Source: an uncultured Thermoanaerobaculia bacterium (GTDB lineage Bacteria > Acidobacteriota > Thermoanaerobaculia > Multivoradales > Multivoraceae). Taken from it: 64,000 nucleotides of DNA. The stretch covers positions 2,396,859 to 2,460,858 of the forward strand of contig OX638294.1 of the NCBI GenBank assembly GCA_951812325.1, in the 5' to 3' direction. Positions 25,992-35,484 of the stretch are shown piece after piece. The notes under the pieces were generated by a model, which saw only the letters and a list, made by a program, of their open reading frames with translations, did not search any database and was not told the DNA's origin. A program made the position numbers and the translations under genes. How positions within the stretch are numbered: position 1 is the stretch's first letter; each line of letters starts with the position of its first letter.

Positions 25992-27570
25992 CGATCAGCC
26001 CCGCCCTGGCCTTGGCGTAGAGCCCCTTGACGTCGCGTTCCTCGCACACCTCGAGCGGCGTCGCGACGTGGACCAGGATGTAGCCGCCGACATCCTCGAT
26101 CATCTCCCGCACGTCCTCGCGGACGCTCTCGTAGGGAGCGATCGGGGCGCAGATGGCGACGCCGCCGTTCTTCGTGATCTCCGACGCGACGAAGCCGATC
26201 CGGCGGATGTTGATGTCGCGATGCTCGCGGGAGAACCCGAGCTCCGACGACAGGTTGGTGCGCACGATGTCGCCGTCGAGCAGGGTCACCGGACGGCCGC
26301 CGGCTTCCAGGAACCTGACCAGGAGGACGTTCGCGATCGTCGACTTGCCGGCGCCGGAGAGGCCGGTGAAGAACACCGTGAAGCCCTGGTTGCTGCGTGC
26401 CGGATGGCTGAGACGCAGTTCGCGGGCCACCTCCGGGAACGTGAACCACTCCGGGATCGGAAGGCCCCGGCGCAGCCGGCGGCGAAGATCGCTGCCCGAG
26501 ATCGACAGCGTCCGCTCTCCCTCCTTGACGGCATCCACCGGCTCGTAGGAGTCGCGGTCCTCGACGTAGACCATCATCCGGAAGGGGACCATCTCCACGC
26601 CGAGCTCGGCCTCGTGCTCGACCATCAGTTCCTGGGCGTCGTAGGGGCCGTAGAACGGCTCGCCCGAGGAATCGACCCCCGGGCCCGCGTGGTCGCGTCC
26701 AACGATCAGGTGCGTACAGCCGTAGTTCCTGCGGATCAGCGCATGCCAGAGCGCCTCGCGCGGTCCCGCCATGCGCATGGCGAGCGGCAGCAGCGCCAAC
26801 TCCGCCGTGTGGCGCGGATAGTGGCCGAGGACCTTGCGGTAGCACCTGACGCGCGTGTAGTGATCCAGGTCGCCCGGCTTCGTCATGCCGACGACCGGGT
26901 GGATCAGCAGGTTCGCCTCCAGCTCCCGGGCCGCCCGCAGGGTCAGCTCGAAGTGAGCCCGGTGCATCGGATTCCGGGTCTGGAAGGCGACGGCCGTCTT
27001 CCACCCGAGCTGCGCGAAGCGACGCCGCAACTGCGCGGGCGTCTTCCGCAGTCCCGGAAAGTCGTAGTGCCGCGGCAGCTGGACGCCCTCGACCCGACCG
27101 CCCACGGACACCGTGTTGGTCCGCTGGTAGAGATGCGCGACGCCGGGGTGGGCATGGTCCAGGGTGCCGTAGACGAGTTCCGCTTCCTTCTGCCGGTCGT
27201 GGTCCCGGACGTCCTCCACCGTGAGCGCCGCGAGCATCAGCCCTTCCGCATCGCGCAGGACGAGCTTCGACCCCGCTTCCAGCCCGTCGGCGGCCGCCGG
27301 AGTCACGTCCAGCGTGATCGGTATCGGCCACAGCGATCCCGTGGGCAGGCGCATCGTCTCGCACACGCTGTCGAACGCCGCCTCGTTCATGAACCCGTCG
27401 AGCGGCGCGAAGCCGCCGCACATGAGCAGCTCCAGATCGCAGATCTGGCGGGGCGTCAGCGTCCACGAGGGCCACTCGCGCGATCCTTCCCGCAGTTCGT
27501 TCAGGCGTTCCGGGGCGGCGATCAGCGGCTGCGGCGAGCCGCTGCGCCGCGCCACCTGCGGCTCGGTCAT
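25849..27570 (-). CDS. Bifunctional sulfate adenylyltransferase / adenylylsulfate kinase (ATP sulfurylase-APS kinase fusion)
   Basis: 573 residues. The N-terminal two thirds are ATP sulfurylase: QTRNPMHRAH and GRDHAGPG, the two nucleotide-binding motifs, plus SISGSDLRRRL. From about 380 an APS kinase follows: Walker A GLSGAGKST, DGDIVRTNLSSELGFSREHR and IAPYESVREDVR. Together they convert sulfate and ATP to PAPS. The arrangement (sulfurylase first) matches bacterial and fungal Sat-CysC fusions. No PAPS reductase or sulfotransferase is in the window, so whether PAPS feeds assimilation or sulfation is open. Confidence 0.95.
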   Translation of the reverse strand: MTEPQVARRSGSPQPLIAAPERLNELREGSREWPSWTLTPRQICDLELLMCGGFAPLDGFMNEAAFDSVCETMRLPTGSLWPIPITLDVTPAAADGLEAGSKLVLRDAEGLMLAALTVEDVRDHDRQKEAELVYGTLDHAHPGVAHLYQRTNTVSVGGRVEGVQLPRHYDFPGLRKTPAQLRRRFAQLGWKTAVAFQTRNPMHRAHFELTLRAARELEANLLIHPVVGMTKPGDLDHYTRVRCYRKVLGHYPRHTAELALLPLAMRMAGPREALWHALIRRNYGCTHLIVGRDHAGPGVDSSGEPFYGPYDAQELMVEHEAELGVEMVPFRMMVYVEDRDSYEPVDAVKEGERTLSISGSDLRRRLRRGLPIPEWFTFPEVARELRLSHPARSNQGFTVFFTGLSGAGKSTIANVLLVRFLEAGGRPVTLLDGDIVRTNLSSELGFSREHRDINIRRIGFVASEITKNGGVAICAPIAPYESVREDVREMIEDVGGYILVHVATPLEVCEERDVKGLYAKARAGLIDAFTGISDPYEAPESPDLVIDTSDITAEEAAQQVILHLEKEGFVGPR

Positions 27571-27745
27571 TGTCTGCTCCCGTCGACGTCGTCGTAGTGC
27601 GGCCCAGCAGCGCCGGCCGGCCCGGCACTCTAGCAGGCAAGTAGCATCGGCGTCCTGGAAGCCTGCGCGGCAGAATGCGCGGCAGAAACCCGGTGTGCCG
27701 GCCTGCCATCCGTCCGCCCGATGACGGGCGCACGGACTGGTTCAC

Positions 27746-27808
27746 GGGTGGCGCGGATCGCGCCACCCGGGTTCTGGCCGGCATCCGGCGCGAAGCGCCG
27801 GCTGCCGG
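27746..27808. repeat. Two adjacent strong hairpins upstream of the carboxylase gene
   Basis: 27746-27768 is a perfect 10-bp stem (GGGTGGCGCG / CGCGCCACCC, loop GAT). 27778-27808 is a 14-bp stem with one mismatch (CCGGCATCCGGCGC / GCGCCGGCTGCCGG, loop GAA). The first matches the hairpin at 18862. They end 27 bases before the carboxylase ATG and leave its ribosome binding site free. They may be a REP-like element, a terminator for upstream readthrough, or an mRNA-stabilising 5' structure. The rest of 27571-27835 shows nothing else. Confidence 0.55.
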
Positions 27809-27835
27809 ACGTTCTGCCGCGCCAGAGGAGGAACC

Positions 27836-29386
27836 ATGGTCTGGGAACGAGAGATCGAGGAGCTGAGGCGACGCCGCGAGTTCGCCCAACAGATGGGCGG
27901 CGACGCCGGCATCGCGGAGCAGCACCGTCGCGGCAAGCTGACGATCCGGGAACGTATCGAGCTGCTGACCGACGAGGGCTCGTTCCAGGAGATCGGCGAA
28001 CTCGCCGGCGTGGCCACCTATGAGGGCAACGAACTCCAGGACGTACGACCCTCGAACAGGGTCATCGGGCTCGCGCGCCTGGCTGACCGCAAGGTGGTTC
28101 TCAACGGCGGCGACTTCACCGTGCGCGGCGGAGCCTCCGACGCGTCGATAGGCGACAAGAGCGGCCACGCGCAGAAGCTGGCGCTCGGCTGGCGCCTGCC
28201 GTACGTGCGGCTCCTCGACTCCACCGGCGGCAGCGTGAAGACCTTCGAGAAGATCGGACGGACCTACATCCCGACCAACCCCGCCACTCCGGGCATCGAG
28301 GACCTGCTGTCCCGGGTGCCGGTCGTGGCCGGCGTGCTGGGTTCAGTCGCCGGACTGCCCGCGGTGGAGGCTTGCCTCGCCCACTTCAACGTGATGGTCA
28401 GGGGAACCAGCCAGGTGTTCCCGGGTGGGCCCCCCGTGGTCAAGGCCGCGCTCGGCATCGACATCACGAAGGAAGATCTCGGCGACGAGCGCACGCAGGT
28501 GTTCGGCAGCGGCGCGATCGACAATCTCGCCGACTCCGAGGCAGAGGCCTTCGCGATGCTCAAGCAGTTCCTGAGCTATCTCCCGGACAACGTCTGGCAG
28601 ATGCCGCCGCGCGGCGACGCGCACGACGACCCGGGGCGCCGCGAGCCGTCGCTCCTCTCCGCCATTCCCCGCGAGAAGAACAAGGCCTACGACCCGAGAG
28701 CGATCCTCGACGCGGTTCTCGACCGCGACTCGTTCTTCGAGATCACGCCGCACTACGGGCGCTCCCGGATCGTCGGACTCGCCCGCGTGGGCGGCCATCC
28801 GGTCGGCACGATGATCAACAACCCGAACTACCTCGGCGGCTCGATGAACGTAGCCGCCGGCACGAAGGTGATCCGCTTCCTGCAGCTCTGCGACACCTTC
28901 CATCTGCCGATGGTCTACTTCGCCGACGAGCCCGGATTCATGGTCGGCCCCGAGCAGCAGCGCCAGGGGATCGTCCGCGCCGGGGCGAAAATGCTCTGCG
29001 CGACGCTCAGGACGCGCATGCCGTGGCTCACGATCATCATCCGGCAGCTCTACGGCGTCGCCGGCCAGTGCCACGACCGCCCGAGCGGCATGTTCCGGCG
29101 CGTGGCCTGGCCGTCCGGGCACTGGGGCTCGATGCACATCTCAGGCGGCGTGACCGCCGCCTACCGGCGCATCATCCGGGAGTCGGACGACCCGTTGGCC
29201 AAGCAGAAGGAAATCGAGGACCGCCTGCAGGCCCTGGCGTCGCCGTTTCGCACCGCCGAAGCGTTCAACATCGAGGAGATCATCGATCCCCGCGAAACCC
29301 GACCGATGGTCTGCGACTTCATCGACACCGCCCAGGGGGTTCTGGAGACCCAGCTCGGACCCGGGCCAACGCCCTACATGCCCTAG
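27836..29386 (+). CDS. Acyl-CoA carboxylase carboxyltransferase (beta) subunit, PccB/MmdA-like
   Basis: 516 residues; ATG preceded by AGAGGAGGAACC, an excellent ribosome binding site. Crotonase-fold carboxyltransferase halves are visible: N-half with RGGASDASIGDKSGHAQ and LDSTGGSVKTFEKIGR; C-half with GGHPVGTMINNPNYLGGSMN, YFADEPGFMVGPEQQ and IIIRQLYGVAGQ. It transfers CO2 from biotin to an acyl-CoA (propionyl- or a longer/branched acyl-CoA). No biotin carboxylase or carrier gene is adjacent, and substrate residues do not settle which acyl-CoA is used. Confidence 0.9.
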   Translation: MVWEREIEELRRRREFAQQMGGDAGIAEQHRRGKLTIRERIELLTDEGSFQEIGELAGVATYEGNELQDVRPSNRVIGLARLADRKVVLNGGDFTVRGGASDASIGDKSGHAQKLALGWRLPYVRLLDSTGGSVKTFEKIGRTYIPTNPATPGIEDLLSRVPVVAGVLGSVAGLPAVEACLAHFNVMVRGTSQVFPGGPPVVKAALGIDITKEDLGDERTQVFGSGAIDNLADSEAEAFAMLKQFLSYLPDNVWQMPPRGDAHDDPGRREPSLLSAIPREKNKAYDPRAILDAVLDRDSFFEITPHYGRSRIVGLARVGGHPVGTMINNPNYLGGSMNVAAGTKVIRFLQLCDTFHLPMVYFADEPGFMVGPEQQRQGIVRAGAKMLCATLRTRMPWLTIIIRQLYGVAGQCHDRPSGMFRRVAWPSGHWGSMHISGGVTAAYRRIIRESDDPLAKQKEIEDRLQALASPFRTAEAFNIEEIIDPRETRPMVCDFIDTAQGVLETQLGPGPTPYMP

Positions 29387-29540
29387 CCGCGACGCGGAGG
29401 GGCGGCGGGCCACTGGCTTGGCGTTTCCGACGGCCTCGTTTGCAACTCGACGACGAGGCCTCTCAGGCGCTGGCCAGGGAGGATACTGAGCGGTAACACG
29501 GCGTTGGCGTAGCCCTGCCGGGCGACTATCCTCGTCCTGA

Positions 29541-30176
29541 ATGCTGAGGATCGGTCAAGGCCTTGGTCCTCGCGGCCTTGCCTTGAGCGCCGCTGTGGCC
29601 GCGCTGTTTGCCGCAACCGCTTGCCACTACGTGGACCCGCAGTGTCTGGCTGCCGACCTCGGCCACAGCGGCCAGCGAGCGCACGGCGTGGCGCTTCAGT
29701 TGCGGATGGACCTGCCGTACAAGGGATACACGGAGTCTCTCGACCTTGCCGTCAACGGAGCGGGCGGAGTCGTCTACACGGAGTACAGCGGCGACGTGAC
29801 GACGTGCCGGCGCATGAGCGAGGACGAGAAGCAGGGCTTGGCGCGCTTCTGGTCCAGCGAGACGCTCGGGATGTCCATGCCGCGGTGCGGTCCGGGCTAC
29901 GCCTTTCAGGACCATGGCCGCCGCGCCTGCCGAGAGAGCTGGCCCGCTCTGCGAGAGCGCCTGGATGGCGGGTTGCCCTACGCCGAGATGGTCTATGACC
30001 GGCCGAACGAAGAGAGGATCGCCCTCGTCTGGGACATGGAGTCTCCGCTCCCGGAGGAACTGGAACTGACCTTCACCGGCACCTTGGGCCTTCTCTGCAC
30101 GGAGAACCTGCGGTTGGCCAGGAACCTCCGCCGGAGCATGCCGGAGTTTGCCGCCAGGGTGGGCTGCCGACCTTAG
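29541..30176 (+). CDS. Putative lipoprotein of unknown function
   Basis: 211 residues with a hydrophobic N-terminus ending LFAATACHY, a likely lipobox with Cys28. The mature part contains several cysteines (PQCLAADLG, TTCRRMSED, PRCGPGY, RRACRES, LLCTEN) that could form disulfides. No domain is recognised. The gene stands alone between a carboxylase gene on the same strand and a convergent GDP-mannose dehydratase gene; the 154 bases before it show nothing notable. Confidence 0.6.
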   Translation: MLRIGQGLGPRGLALSAAVAALFAATACHYVDPQCLAADLGHSGQRAHGVALQLRMDLPYKGYTESLDLAVNGAGGVVYTEYSGDVTTCRRMSEDEKQGLARFWSSETLGMSMPRCGPGYAFQDHGRRACRESWPALRERLDGGLPYAEMVYDRPNEERIALVWDMESPLPEELELTFTGTLGLLCTENLRLARNLRRSMPEFAARVGCRP

Positions 30177-30260
30177 GCGCTTCATCCGCGCCGCAGCCCG
30201 CCAGGAACGGTCCGGCCGCGCCGGCCCCGACGGGTCCCGGCGCCGCGCGGCGGGTCAACT

Positions 30261-31319
30261 TCATCCGGCCGTCAGACCGACCGCTTCGAGTTCCGCGTCG
30301 ACCATCATCTCGACGAGCTGCCGGAACGTGACCTTGGGACTCCATCCCAGACGCTCCCGCGCCAGGCTCGCATCGCCACAGAGCGCGTCGACCTCGGCCT
30401 TGCGGAAGAACCGGGGGTCGACCGCGACCAGCACCCGCCCGTCTGCGTCCAGGCCCTGCTCGGAAGCGCCCGAACCGCGCCACGTCAGCGGCAGCCCCGC
30501 ACGGGCGAAGGCGATCTCGCAGAACTCCCGCACGCTGCGCGTATCGCCGGTCGCGATCACGTAGTCGTCAGGCTGCTCGGCCCGCAGCATCAGCCGCATC
30601 GCTTCCACGTACTCGCCGGCGAAGCCCCAATCCCGCCGCGCGGAGAGATTGCCAAGATGGACCCGCTCCTGTTGACCCGCCCGGATGCGCGCCGCGGCCA
30701 GCGCGATCTTGCGGGTGACGAAGTTCTCCCCCCGGCGCGGCGATTCGTGGTTGAACAGGATCCCGTTGACCGCGAACAGGCCGTATGCCTCGCGGTAGTT
30801 GCGGGTGACATGGAAACCGTAGGCCTTCGCGGCGCCGTACGGGCTACGCGGATAGAAGCGGGTCGTCTCCTTCTGAGGCGACTCCAAGGCGCGCCCGTAG
30901 AGCTCGGAGGACGAGGCCTGGTAGAAGCGCGCCCCCGGGCAGTGCCGGCGCATCGCCTCCAGCAGCCGCAGCACGCCCAGGCCGGTGACCTGACCGGTCG
31001 CCGCCGGCAGTTCGAAGGAAACCTGGACGTGCGACTGCGCGCCGAGGTTGTAGATCTCGTCAGGTGCAACCGTCGCCAGCGCGCGCTCGAGCGACGAGGC
31101 ATCGGCGAGATCGCCGGCGATCACGCGCAGCCGGGGCCCCGCGGCGCCGTCCGCCTCCAGGAGGTGGTCGATCCAGCGGGTGTTTCCCGACTGGGACGCC
31201 GGACGCACGAGACCCCAGACGTCCCAACCCTCGTCGAGCAACTGCTCCGCGAGGTAGGAGCCGTCCTGGCCGGTCACGCCGGTGACCAGCGCCCGCGGCC
31301 TGCGGCTGCCGGAACTCAT
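30261..31319 (-). CDS. gmd: GDP-mannose 4,6-dehydratase
   Basis: 352 residues. Extended short-chain dehydrogenase: nucleotide-binding [16 protein letters not shown] at the N-terminus, catalytic [16 protein letters not shown] (Tyr-x3-Lys), and the GMD-type [15 protein letters not shown]. It makes GDP-4-keto-6-deoxymannose, a precursor of GDP-fucose, rhamnose or perosamine sugars for surface polysaccharides. The start ATG (31319) lies next to a duplicated copy of itself 74 bases upstream, described separately. Last gene of the run that begins with pagL at 36015. Confidence 0.93.
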   Translation of the reverse strand: MSSGSRRPRALVTGVTGQDGSYLAEQLLDEGWDVWGLVRPASQSGNTRWIDHLLEADGAAGPRLRVIAGDLADASSLERALATVAPDEIYNLGAQSHVQVSFELPAATGQVTGLGVLRLLEAMRRHCPGARFYQASSSELYGRALESPQKETTRFYPRSPYGAAKAYGFHVTRNYREAYGLFAVNGILFNHESPRRGENFVTRKIALAAARIRAGQQERVHLGNLSARRDWGFAGEYVEAMRLMLRAEQPDDYVIATGDTRSVREFCEIAFARAGLPLTWRGSGASEQGLDADGRVLVAVDPRFFRKAEVDALCGDASLARERLGWSPKVTFRQLVEMMVDAELEAVGLTAG

Positions 31320-31399
31320 GCCAACCTGCGCACCCGGGTGACCACCCGGGCGAAGTCGAGGGGCGCTCGCGGCCTGCGGCTGCCGCAACTCATACCAAC
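31289..31399 (-). repeat. Duplicated gmd start region creating a 25-codon leader frame
   Basis: 31289-31325 and 31363-31399 match at about 34 of 37 positions and are offset by 74 bases. Both contain ATGAGTT(C/G)CGGCAGCCGCAG. The upstream ATG (31393) overlaps the ribBA stop region and opens a 25-codon frame that ends in ATGA across the true gmd start, so it could couple gmd translation to ribBA. Between copies lies CACCCGGGTGACCACCCGGG, itself partly palindromic. Confidence 0.75.
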
Positions 31400-32616
31400 T
31401 GCAGCAGGTGGCCCATCTTCTCGCGCTTGGCCCGGAGGTACTCGCGATTCGACTCGTTCGGTTCCACCTCGATCGCCACCCGCTCCACGATCTCCAGGCC
31501 GTAGCCGGAGAGGGCGATGTACTTGTTCGGGTTGTTCGTCATCAGGCGCATGCGGCGGACACCGAGGTCCCGCAGTATCTGGGCGCCGATGCCGTACTCC
31601 CGCTGATCGGCCCGGAAGCCGAGCTTGTGATTGGCCTCGACCGTGTCGTGACCCTGGTCCTGCAGCTCGTAGGCCCGCAGCTTGTTGAACAGGCCGATCC
31701 CGCGACCCTCCTGGAGCAGATAGAGCAGGACGCCGGTCCCCTCGGCCGCGATCTTGGCCAGGGCCTGGTAGAGCTGAATGCCGCAGTCGCAACGCTCCGA
31801 GTGGAACACGTCCCCGGTCAAGCACTGGCTGTGCACCCGCACCAGGACGTCCTGGTCCGGCGTCGGCTCGCCCATCACCAGGGCGACGTGCTCTTCGCCC
31901 GTCAGCTCCGCCCGGTAGGCGTGCGCCTTCATGTCGCCGTACGGGGTGGGCAACGTCGGCGAGGCGACCCTCTCGACCAGGCTCTCGTGGCTCAGCCGGT
32001 AGCGGATGAGGTCCGAGACCGTGATCATCGGCAGATCGTGACTCCGGCTGTACTCGACCAGATCGGGTACCCGCGCCATCGTGCCGTCGTCGTTCATGAT
32101 CTCGCAGATCACACCGGCCGGCTTCAGCCCCGCCAACGTCGCCAGGTCCACCGAGGCCTCGGTCTGGCCGGCGCGCTTGAGCACGCCGCCGCGCCTGGCC
32201 CGCAGCGGAAACACGTGACCTGGCCGCAGCAGATCCCGGGGGCCGGTGGCCGGATCGATCGCGGTCTCGATCGTCGCCGCGCGGTCCGCCGCCGAGATCC
32301 CCGTCGTCACCTTGCCCCGGGCCTCGATCGAGACGGTGAAGGCGGTCTCGAACGGCGACGTGTTGTCCCGCACCATCAACGGGAGGTCGAGTTCGTCGCA
32401 GCGGTCCTCGGTCATCGCCAGGCAGATCAGACCCCGGCCGTGGGTGGCCATGAAGTTGATCGCGTCGGGCGTCACCCTGTCGGCGGCGATCGCCAGGTCA
32501 CCCTCGTTCTCCCGATCTTCGTCGTCGACAATGATCACCTGGCCGCCGTCCCGGAAGACCGCGACGGCCTCCTCGATCGGCGTGAAGACGGCCGTGTCGC
32601 GGACTGGTTTCGACAT
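31390..32616 (-). CDS. ribBA: Bifunctional 3,4-dihydroxy-2-butanone-4-phosphate synthase / GTP cyclohydrolase II
   Basis: 408 residues. RibB half: [27 protein letters not shown] and [10 protein letters not shown]. RibA half from about 205: [23 protein letters not shown] (zinc cysteines), [17 protein letters not shown] and [11 protein letters not shown]. It supplies both precursors of the riboflavin pathway. Starts at ATG 32616; the in-frame extension to 32736 is out-of-gene sequence. No FMN riboswitch is visible in the 61 bases between nadK and this gene. Confidence 0.96.
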   Translation of the reverse strand: MSKPVRDTAVFTPIEEAVAVFRDGGQVIIVDDEDRENEGDLAIAADRVTPDAINFMATHGRGLICLAMTEDRCDELDLPLMVRDNTSPFETAFTVSIEARGKVTTGISAADRAATIETAIDPATGPRDLLRPGHVFPLRARRGGVLKRAGQTEASVDLATLAGLKPAGVICEIMNDDGTMARVPDLVEYSRSHDLPMITVSDLIRYRLSHESLVERVASPTLPTPYGDMKAHAYRAELTGEEHVALVMGEPTPDQDVLVRVHSQCLTGDVFHSERCDCGIQLYQALAKIAAEGTGVLLYLLQEGRGIGLFNKLRAYELQDQGHDTVEANHKLGFRADQREYGIGAQILRDLGVRRMRLMTNNPNKYIALSGYGLEIVERVAIEVEPNESNREYLRAKREKMGHLLQLV

Positions 32617-32677
32617 TCTGCGATCGTAGCAGCGACGGCCGGCTCGCAGGACAGTCGGCCAACGCCGCCCGCCGCGC

Positions 32678-33481
32678 CTACTCGCCCCACCCCAGCTTGC
32701 TGCGCAGGGCGTCGTAGTGGGTCTGGCCACAGGCACGCGCGAGCAGCGCCCTCGATGCCGAAGCGGTCACGGCCACCCGGTCGCCGCCAGCCAGCCGCGC
32801 CCCCTCCTGGCCGTCCAGAGTGAGGTACACCTCCTCGTCCCGGCTACCGAGCGTCATCGTGACCACGCTGGTTTCCGGCACGACGATCGGTCGCATGGAC
32901 AGAGTGTGCGGCGAGATCGGCGTCAGCAGCGCGACCGGCAGCGTCGGGTAGAGGATCGGGCCGCCGGCCGAGAGACTGTAGGCGGTCGATCCCGTCGGCG
33001 TCGAGACGATCAACCCGTCCGAGCGGTAGCACGCGACCGGATCGCCGTCGATCTCCACCTCCAGGTGGATCATGCGCGCCAAGGCGCTCTTGTGGACCAC
33101 GGCATCGTTCAGCGCCCGGTAGCTGCTCACCCTGCCCGTCTCGCGCCGCAGCTCGACATCGAGCAGCAGCCTCTCCTCGACCTCGAACCGGCCCTCGAGA
33201 ATCGCCCCCAGGTTGGCGTACAGCCCCTCGCGTCCTATCTCCGCGAGGTAGCCCAGGGTGCCGAGATTGACCCCCACGATCGGCACCCCGGGACGGTTCC
33301 GCGCCACCGAGAGCAACGTGCCGTCACCGCCCAGGACCAGGATCAGGCCGGCCTCACCCGAGTCCGCGCCGACGACGGAGACGCCGCGGTCCCGGAGCCA
33401 GCGCTCCACCTCGGCAGCGGTCGCGGCGGCCCGCTCGCTGTCCCGCTTGGCAACGACCGCGACCTGGTCGATGTTCGTCAT
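32678..33481 (-). CDS. nadK: NAD kinase
   Basis: 267 residues. Motifs [36 protein letters not shown] (NE/D type) and [20 protein letters not shown] are all present. It phosphorylates NAD to NADP. The ATG lies directly after three tandem 23-bp repeats that fill the gap to tlyA, and no strong Shine-Dalgarno sequence is visible. Part of the minus-strand run pagL to gmd. Confidence 0.95.
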   Translation of the reverse strand: MTNIDQVAVVAKRDSERAAATAAEVERWLRDRGVSVVGADSGEAGLILVLGGDGTLLSVARNRPGVPIVGVNLGTLGYLAEIGREGLYANLGAILEGRFEVEERLLLDVELRRETGRVSSYRALNDAVVHKSALARMIHLEVEIDGDPVACYRSDGLIVSTPTGSTAYSLSAGGPILYPTLPVALLTPISPHTLSMRPIVVPETSVVTMTLGSRDEEVYLTLDGQEGARLAGGDRVAVTASASRALLARACGQTHYDALRSKLGWGE

Positions 33482-33482
33482 G

Positions 33483-33551
33483 TCACGAAGGGCGAGACGG
33501 TTGTTTCACGAAGGGCGGGACGGTTGTCTCACGAAGGACGGGATGGTCATG
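33483..33551 (-). repeat. Three tandem 23-bp repeats between tlyA and nadK
   Basis: Units start at 33483, 33506 and 33529, each TCACGAAGG(G/A)CG(A/G)GA(C/T)GGT on the plus strand; the third has diverged most. They replace the usual leader of nadK and the last overlaps the tlyA stop codon. The unit length is not a multiple of three. Possibly a slipped-strand expansion or a binding array. Confidence 0.85.
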
Positions 33552-34275
33552 TCCTGAAGTGGGCGAGGATCTCTCGATTCCCTGCCGGTCCCCGAAGATC
33601 GCAGTCTACCGAGGCCCCGAACCGGAGCCCGAGGGCACTCAGTTCACCGATCCGCCGCGCGGCGATCCGGCGGCGCAACCCGTCGTCGCGCACCACGCCG
33701 CCCCTGCCCACCTGACCGCGCCCGACCTCGAACTGCGGCTTGATCAGCACGATCAGATCGGCGCCGGCCGCCAGGTGCGGCAGCAGCGCCGGGGCCACCT
33801 TGACCACCGAGATGAAGGAGACGTCCATCGTCGCGATCCGGCACGGCTCCGGAAGCGCATCGGCGGCGAGATGGCGCGCGTTGATCCGCTCCATCACGAC
33901 CACCCGGGGGTCGCCGCGCAACCGGGCGTCGAGCTGGCCGTAGCCGACGTCCACCGCGTACACCCGCGCCGCTCCATGTTGCAGAAGGCAGTCCGTGAAT
34001 CCCCCGGTCGAGGCGCCGACATCGAGACACACGGCGCCCTCGGGGCGGACCCCGAAGCTGCGCAGCGCCTGCTCGAGCTTCCGGCCGCCGCGCGACACGT
34101 ACGGCTCCGACCGGCGCCGCACCTCGATCGCGGCGTCCGCCCCGACGGCGGCGCCCGGCTTGTCGCGGCGCTCGCCGTCCACCCGGATCTCACCCGCCAT
34201 CACCGCCCGCTTCGACTGCTCCCGGCTGCTGAACAGCCCGCGCTCGACCAGCAACTGATCGAGACGGATCCTCAC
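33547..34275 (-). CDS. tlyA: TlyA-family rRNA 2'-O-methyltransferase / putative hemolysin
   Basis: 242 residues. N-terminal S4-like RNA-binding domain (RLDQLLVERGLFSSREQSKR), then an FtsJ-type methyltransferase: CLDVGASTGGFTDCLLQ (SAM loop), MDVSFIS and LIVLIKPQFEVGR. Mycobacterial TlyA methylates 16S and 23S rRNA cytidines. GTG start at 34275 overlaps the ispA stop (GTGA). Frequent partner of ispA and nadK in this order in many bacteria. Confidence 0.93.
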   Translation of the reverse strand: MRIRLDQLLVERGLFSSREQSKRAVMAGEIRVDGERRDKPGAAVGADAAIEVRRRSEPYVSRGGRKLEQALRSFGVRPEGAVCLDVGASTGGFTDCLLQHGAARVYAVDVGYGQLDARLRGDPRVVVMERINARHLAADALPEPCRIATMDVSFISVVKVAPALLPHLAAGADLIVLIKPQFEVGRGQVGRGGVVRDDGLRRRIAARRIGELSALGLRFGASVDCDLRGPAGNREILAHFRT

Positions 34276-35186
34276 GAGCCCCGGTGAACCAGGAAAGCGA
34301 CCAGGGACCGGAAGAGCCGGCGCCGCGCGGGGAGCTTCTCGACCAGGGCCAGGCACCGGTCGGCGGCCTGACGAGCCTTCTCCCGGCTGCCGTCGAGACC
34401 GAACAAATGCGGATAGGTCAGCTTGGCGGCCTGCCGGTCCTTGCCGGCCGTCTTGCCCAACTGTTCCGAACTGCCCACCTCGTCGAGGATGTCGTCGCCG
34501 ATCTGGAACAGCAGTCCGAGTTCCGCGCCGATCCCGCCGAGCAACTTCGAACGATCGTTCCCGGCGCCGGCGAAGATGCCTCCCAGCCGGGTGCTCGCTT
34601 CGATCAACGCGCCCGTTTTCAGCCGGTGAATCCGTTCGAGGACCTGCGCGGCGCGCTCCCGTCCGGATCGACCGCCGAGGACAACGGCGCCTTCGTGCTC
34701 CAGGTCGAGGACCTGCCCCCCGATCATCCCCACGACACCCACGGCTTCGGCCATCAGCCGAACCGCCCGCAGCCGCCGCTCCGGCGACGCCGAAGCCGGC
34801 TCCGCGGCCAGGACGGCGAACGCCTGGTTCAGCAGCGCGTCGCCGGCCAGCACCGCCATCGCCTCGCCCTGCGTCTTGTGCAGCGTCGGCCGACCCCGCC
34901 GCAGGTCGTCGTCGTCGAGTGCGGGGAGGTCGTCATGAACCAGGCTGAAGGTGTGGATCATCTCGACCGCGGCGCCGCCCGGCAAGAGATCGCGGAGCGA
35001 AGCGCCGCACGCCTCGCCGGCGAGCACGACCAGGGCGGGCCGCACCCGCTTGCCGCCCGCGAACACGCTGTAGCGCATCGCCTCGGAGATGGCGGCGGGT
35101 TCCGTCGCCGCCGCCGGCAGGAGCCGGTCCAGCGCTTCGTCCACCTGTGGCCGCAGCGTGGACAGGAACGACGGGAAGTCCGTCAC
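34272..35186 (-). CDS. ispA: Polyprenyl synthetase (farnesyl/geranyl diphosphate synthase)
   Basis: 304 residues. First Asp-rich motif HDDLPALDDDDLRRG and second GDDILDEVG are intact, with GGKRVRPALV near the N-terminus. It condenses IPP with allylic diphosphates; the residues before the first motif (short-chain type) suggest C15 product, by inference. GTG start at 35186 overlaps the upstream Trm112-like stop (GTGA). No dxs follows, unlike many operons of this type. Confidence 0.92.
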   Translation of the reverse strand: MTDFPSFLSTLRPQVDEALDRLLPAAATEPAAISEAMRYSVFAGGKRVRPALVVLAGEACGASLRDLLPGGAAVEMIHTFSLVHDDLPALDDDDLRRGRPTLHKTQGEAMAVLAGDALLNQAFAVLAAEPASASPERRLRAVRLMAEAVGVVGMIGGQVLDLEHEGAVVLGGRSGRERAAQVLERIHRLKTGALIEASTRLGGIFAGAGNDRSKLLGGIGAELGLLFQIGDDILDEVGSSEQLGKTAGKDRQAAKLTYPHLFGLDGSREKARQAADRCLALVEKLPARRRLFRSLVAFLVHRGS

Positions 35187-35470
35187 GAGTCGTTCGTCCG
35201 CTCGTTCTCCCCAGCCGCCTCCGGCAGGGCTTCCGCGGCGGGCAGAGCCTCCGCGACCAGCATGATCGGCATGTCGCTGACGACCGGATAGACGAGGCCG
35301 GATTCCCGGCACCACAACCCTTCGGAAACCACCGGCTCGTCGCCCGCGAAGTCCTCCCGGTAGCGGGCCACGAGCCGCTCGCACACCGGCGCCGGCAACC
35401 GCGTCACGGTCAGAGCGCCCTTCGACTTGGGGCACACGAGAAGCTCGAGCAGTTCGGGATCCACAGGCAT
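35183..35470 (-). CDS. Trm112/YcaR-like small zinc-ribbon protein
   Basis: 95 residues. The start PVDPELLELLVCPKSKGALT and later LWCRESGLVYPVVSDMPIML match the YcaR/Trm112 family. Only two of the expected cysteines are kept: the first CxxC reads C-P-K-S, so metal binding may be weakened. The C-terminus is an acidic/Ala-rich tail (ALPAAEALPEAAGENE). Family members activate or stabilise partner methyltransferases; tlyA two genes downstream is an interesting but unproven candidate partner. Confidence 0.82.
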   Translation of the reverse strand: MPVDPELLELLVCPKSKGALTVTRLPAPVCERLVARYREDFAGDEPVVSEGLWCRESGLVYPVVSDMPIMLVAEALPAAEALPEAAGENERTNDS

Positions 35471-35484
35471 CTGGGGACTACCTC

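Noticed and set aside
33483-33551. Possible CRISPR array
   Set aside because: The units abut each other with no spacers, and no cas genes are present.
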